DNA from: Butyricicoccus pullicaecorum
Lineage (GTDB): Bacteria > Bacillota > Clostridia > Oscillospirales > Butyricicoccaceae
DNA: 6,412 nt
Reading direction: 5' to 3'
NCBI GenBank assembly: GCA_018366195.1
Contig: JAGZIN010000037.1
Span: forward strand, 1-6,412
A program made the position numbers and the translations under genes. Position 1 is the first letter of the stretch; every line of letters begins with the position of its first letter. A model generated the notes under the pieces. The model made no database searches. It saw only the letters and a program-made list of their open reading frames with translations, and was not told where the DNA came from. Below are positions 5,589 through 6,412 of this stretch, piece after piece.

Positions 5589-5975
5589 TCACAGTAAATC
5601 CATGAGGTCAATCACGGTGTCTTTAGGGTCTGCCGCTTGCATCGGCATGGGTTCCGCCAGGTCTGTGCTGTGCGTTTCAAAAACCCAAGCGCTTGGGATT
5701 TTGTAAAAATCCAGAATCACCTTGAGCGCAGGGTTTTCTGCGTCCAGTTCAAAGACAGCACAAGCCCAGTATCCGTTCTCCTGATGCCTTCGAGCGTATT
5801 CCAGCAGTTCCTTTCCGCAGGCTTCCAGTGATAGTTCCGGAACAGCCAAATCCTGCTCAATAAGCGTTGCGATTTGACCAGACTGTTCCGCAAGCTTCAT
5901 TAGGATTTGCCCGATGGTATATACATACGACTTCGCGTTCTTCATCTGATTTTGTAATAAAGGCAGATTCACCAT
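5589..5975 (-). CDS. PcfK/AcrIIA9-like protein
   Basis: This 128-aa protein lies directly upstream of the PcfJ-like gene, the usual position of pcfK. Similarity is seen in the organisation: a helical N-terminus (KSYVYTIGQILMKLAEQSGQ, 15-34); a central motif LSLEACGKELLEYARR (48-63) equivalent to the 'S-x-x-x-C-x-x-Y-I-x-x-x-A-R' segment of PcfK proteins; then a strand-rich segment GYWACAVFELDAENP in place of 'E-V-F-x-A-V-H-Y-Y-D-E'; and a short acidic tail VIDLMDLL resembling the 'SLFDLL' end of the family. PcfK-like proteins include AcrIIA9, a type II-A Cas9 inhibitor, so inhibition of Cas9 is possible but unproven here. The HYY-type signature is altered, so this is a divergent member. ATG at 5975 has AGGAGAGG 8 bases upstream. 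The stop lies 10 bases before the PcfJ-like start. Confidence 0.68.
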   Translation of the reverse strand: MVNLPLLQNQMKNAKSYVYTIGQILMKLAEQSGQIATLIEQDLAVPELSLEACGKELLEYARRHQENGYWACAVFELDAENPALKVILDFYKIPSAWVFETHSTDLAEPMPMQAADPKDTVIDLMDLL

Positions 5976-6013
5976 TGCATTTTCCTCTCCTGTCTGTTAC
6001 GATATAAACGCAT

Positions 6014-6214
6014 TTATTTTTCTTTGTGCCCTTGCTGGAGTTCCCGCTCCGCAGGGCACTTTTTATTTGGCTGGATGCCGATTCTCCGCGCACTGTGCAG
6101 CACCGTGTCCGGTGCTTTTCCCTGACTGCGTTTTGCGGCAAGGCTCGCCGCCTGACTCACATGACGCACGCGTGTCATCTCTTGGAGATACCGGCGTGTT
6201 TTTGGATTGTCCAT
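6014..6214 (-). CDS. Small basic hypothetical protein
   Basis: This 66-aa ORF begins at an ATG that shares one base with the stop of the zinc-ribbon gene (TGATG), a classic termination-reinitiation arrangement; there is no clear SD of its own. The protein is strongly basic: PKTRRYLQEMTRVRHVSQAA at 4-23 and LAAKRSQGKAPDTVLHSARR at 25-44, then IGIQ and a Lys/Glu-rich tail. I do not recognise the family. The helical, Arg-rich middle might bind nucleic acid. The 3' end overlaps a long hairpin (6026-6059), which is unusual within a coding region. The gene ends 38 bases before the PcfK-like gene. It might not be a real gene; the overlap and the reasonable codon choice are the main support. Confidence 0.5.
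   Translation of the reverse strand: MDNPKTRRYLQEMTRVRHVSQAASLAAKRSQGKAPDTVLHSARRIGIQPNKKCPAERELQQGHKEK
6026..6064 (+). terminator. Long hairpin with T-tract on the plus strand
   Basis: GTGCCCT (6026-6032) pairs perfectly with AGGGCAC (6053-6059). GC/GC and GGAG/CTCC pairs extend the stem with two single-T bulges (6033 and 6036) and a six-base loop (6041-6046). TTTTTATTT follows directly, so on the plus strand it has intrinsic-terminator form. The real genes run the other way; on their strand the hairpin is bordered by A-runs (AAAAAG before, AAAGAAAAATAAA after) and falls at the 3' end of the 66-aa ORF. It may stop antisense transcripts or act as a structure in the mRNA ahead of the PcfK-like gene. 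Confidence 0.45.
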
Positions 6215-6412
6215 CAGGTCACAGATTCGTAGTTGCCAAGCTTGTCCCGCTCTACGGTGAGCGGACTGCCACAGTGGATACAGGGAAACTCCTCCAGCCT
6301 GCCTGTCAGGTTGGTTCGATAGTTCCACGTGCGCCCACATTCACACCACACATGGATTTTTGTGAGATTCGCCAGAGGGATTTGCGCTCCACACGCCTTG
6401 CAGGTCTGCGCC
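6214..6412 (-). CDS. Zinc-ribbon protein, partial (C-terminal 65 residues; start beyond right edge)
   Basis: The frame is open from the right edge to TGA at 6216-6214. The 65 visible residues hold three cysteine pairs: TCKACG (C4, C7), WCECG (C23, C25) and PCIHCG (C44, C47), separated by a hydrophobic, aromatic segment (RTWNYRTNLTGRLEEFP). Two or more zinc ribbons are therefore likely. The frame ends in GNYESVT. Small multi-zinc-ribbon proteins of this kind are common in phages and conjugative elements and are of unknown function; nucleic-acid binding is a reasonable inference. Its stop overlaps the start of the next small ORF by one base. The missing N-terminus prevents family assignment. 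Confidence 0.75.
   Translation of the reverse strand, partial: AQTCKACGAQIPLANLTKIHVWCECGRTWNYRTNLTGRLEEFPCIHCGSPLTVERDKLGNYESVT

Noticed and set aside
5857..6141. A 94-codon minus-strand frame spanning the 5' part of the PcfK-like gene
   Set aside because: It overlaps the better supported PcfK-like gene in another frame and the 66-aa ORF, has no SD, and shows no recognisable motif.
6217..6340. Upstream extension of the 66-aa ORF to an ATG at 6340
   Set aside because: That region encodes the zinc-ribbon protein with three Cys pairs in another frame; the TGATG junction supports the short start.
1..6412. CRISPR array, tRNA, rRNA, insertion sequence ends or attachment site
   Set aside because: No regularly spaced repeats, no cloverleaf-like sequence ending in a TTCRANNY-type arm, and no terminal inverted repeats with target duplication were seen on reading both strands.

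Overview
This window is a compact accessory (mobile-element) block in which every supported gene lies on the minus strand. It reads from position 6412 down to 1 with overlapping or closely spaced genes and Gram-positive Shine-Dalgarno sites. The families (PcfJ-like, PcfK/AcrIIA9-like, DUF3102, RusA-family resolvase, ASCH-like protein, Cys-rich HTH protein) are together typical of integrative and conjugative elements, plasmids and prophages of gut Clostridia such as Oscillospiraceae and Butyricicoccaceae. That host assignment is inferred from gene families and mid-range base composition. No rRNA, integrase or other chromosomal marker is present.

Layout in transcription order, right to left. 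(1) The C-terminal 65 residues of a zinc-ribbon protein enter from the right edge and overlap, as TGATG, a small basic 66-residue ORF. (2) A PcfK/AcrIIA9-like protein, a PcfJ-like protein and a DUF3102 coiled-coil protein follow, the last two joined by an ATGA overlap. (3) Two unrecognised genes overlap by 14 bases. (4) A 136-base non-coding gap holds stem-loops, a GCGAAAGC mini-hairpin sequence and paired imperfect repeats. (5) A replication/recombination set follows: an HUH-type rolling-circle Rep-like nickase, a RusA-family Holliday junction resolvase, an ASCH/PUA-like protein whose conserved N-terminus has no canonical start codon, and a Cys-rich HTH protein that runs off the left edge.

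How the genes may work together (inference). The right half resembles the pcfK-pcfJ-DUF3102 accessory module of conjugative elements. The left half looks like a replication module that pairs a single-strand nicking enzyme with a resolvase. No relaxase, coupling protein, integrase, capsid or terminase gene is visible, so plasmid, conjugative element and phage cannot be separated from this window alone.

The items most worth a second look are the ASCH gene with ATC where its ATG should be, the structured gap directly upstream of the HUH Rep gene as a candidate origin or cis-acting RNA, the AcrIIA9-like protein, and two terminator-like hairpins whose T-tracts point against the direction of all genes.
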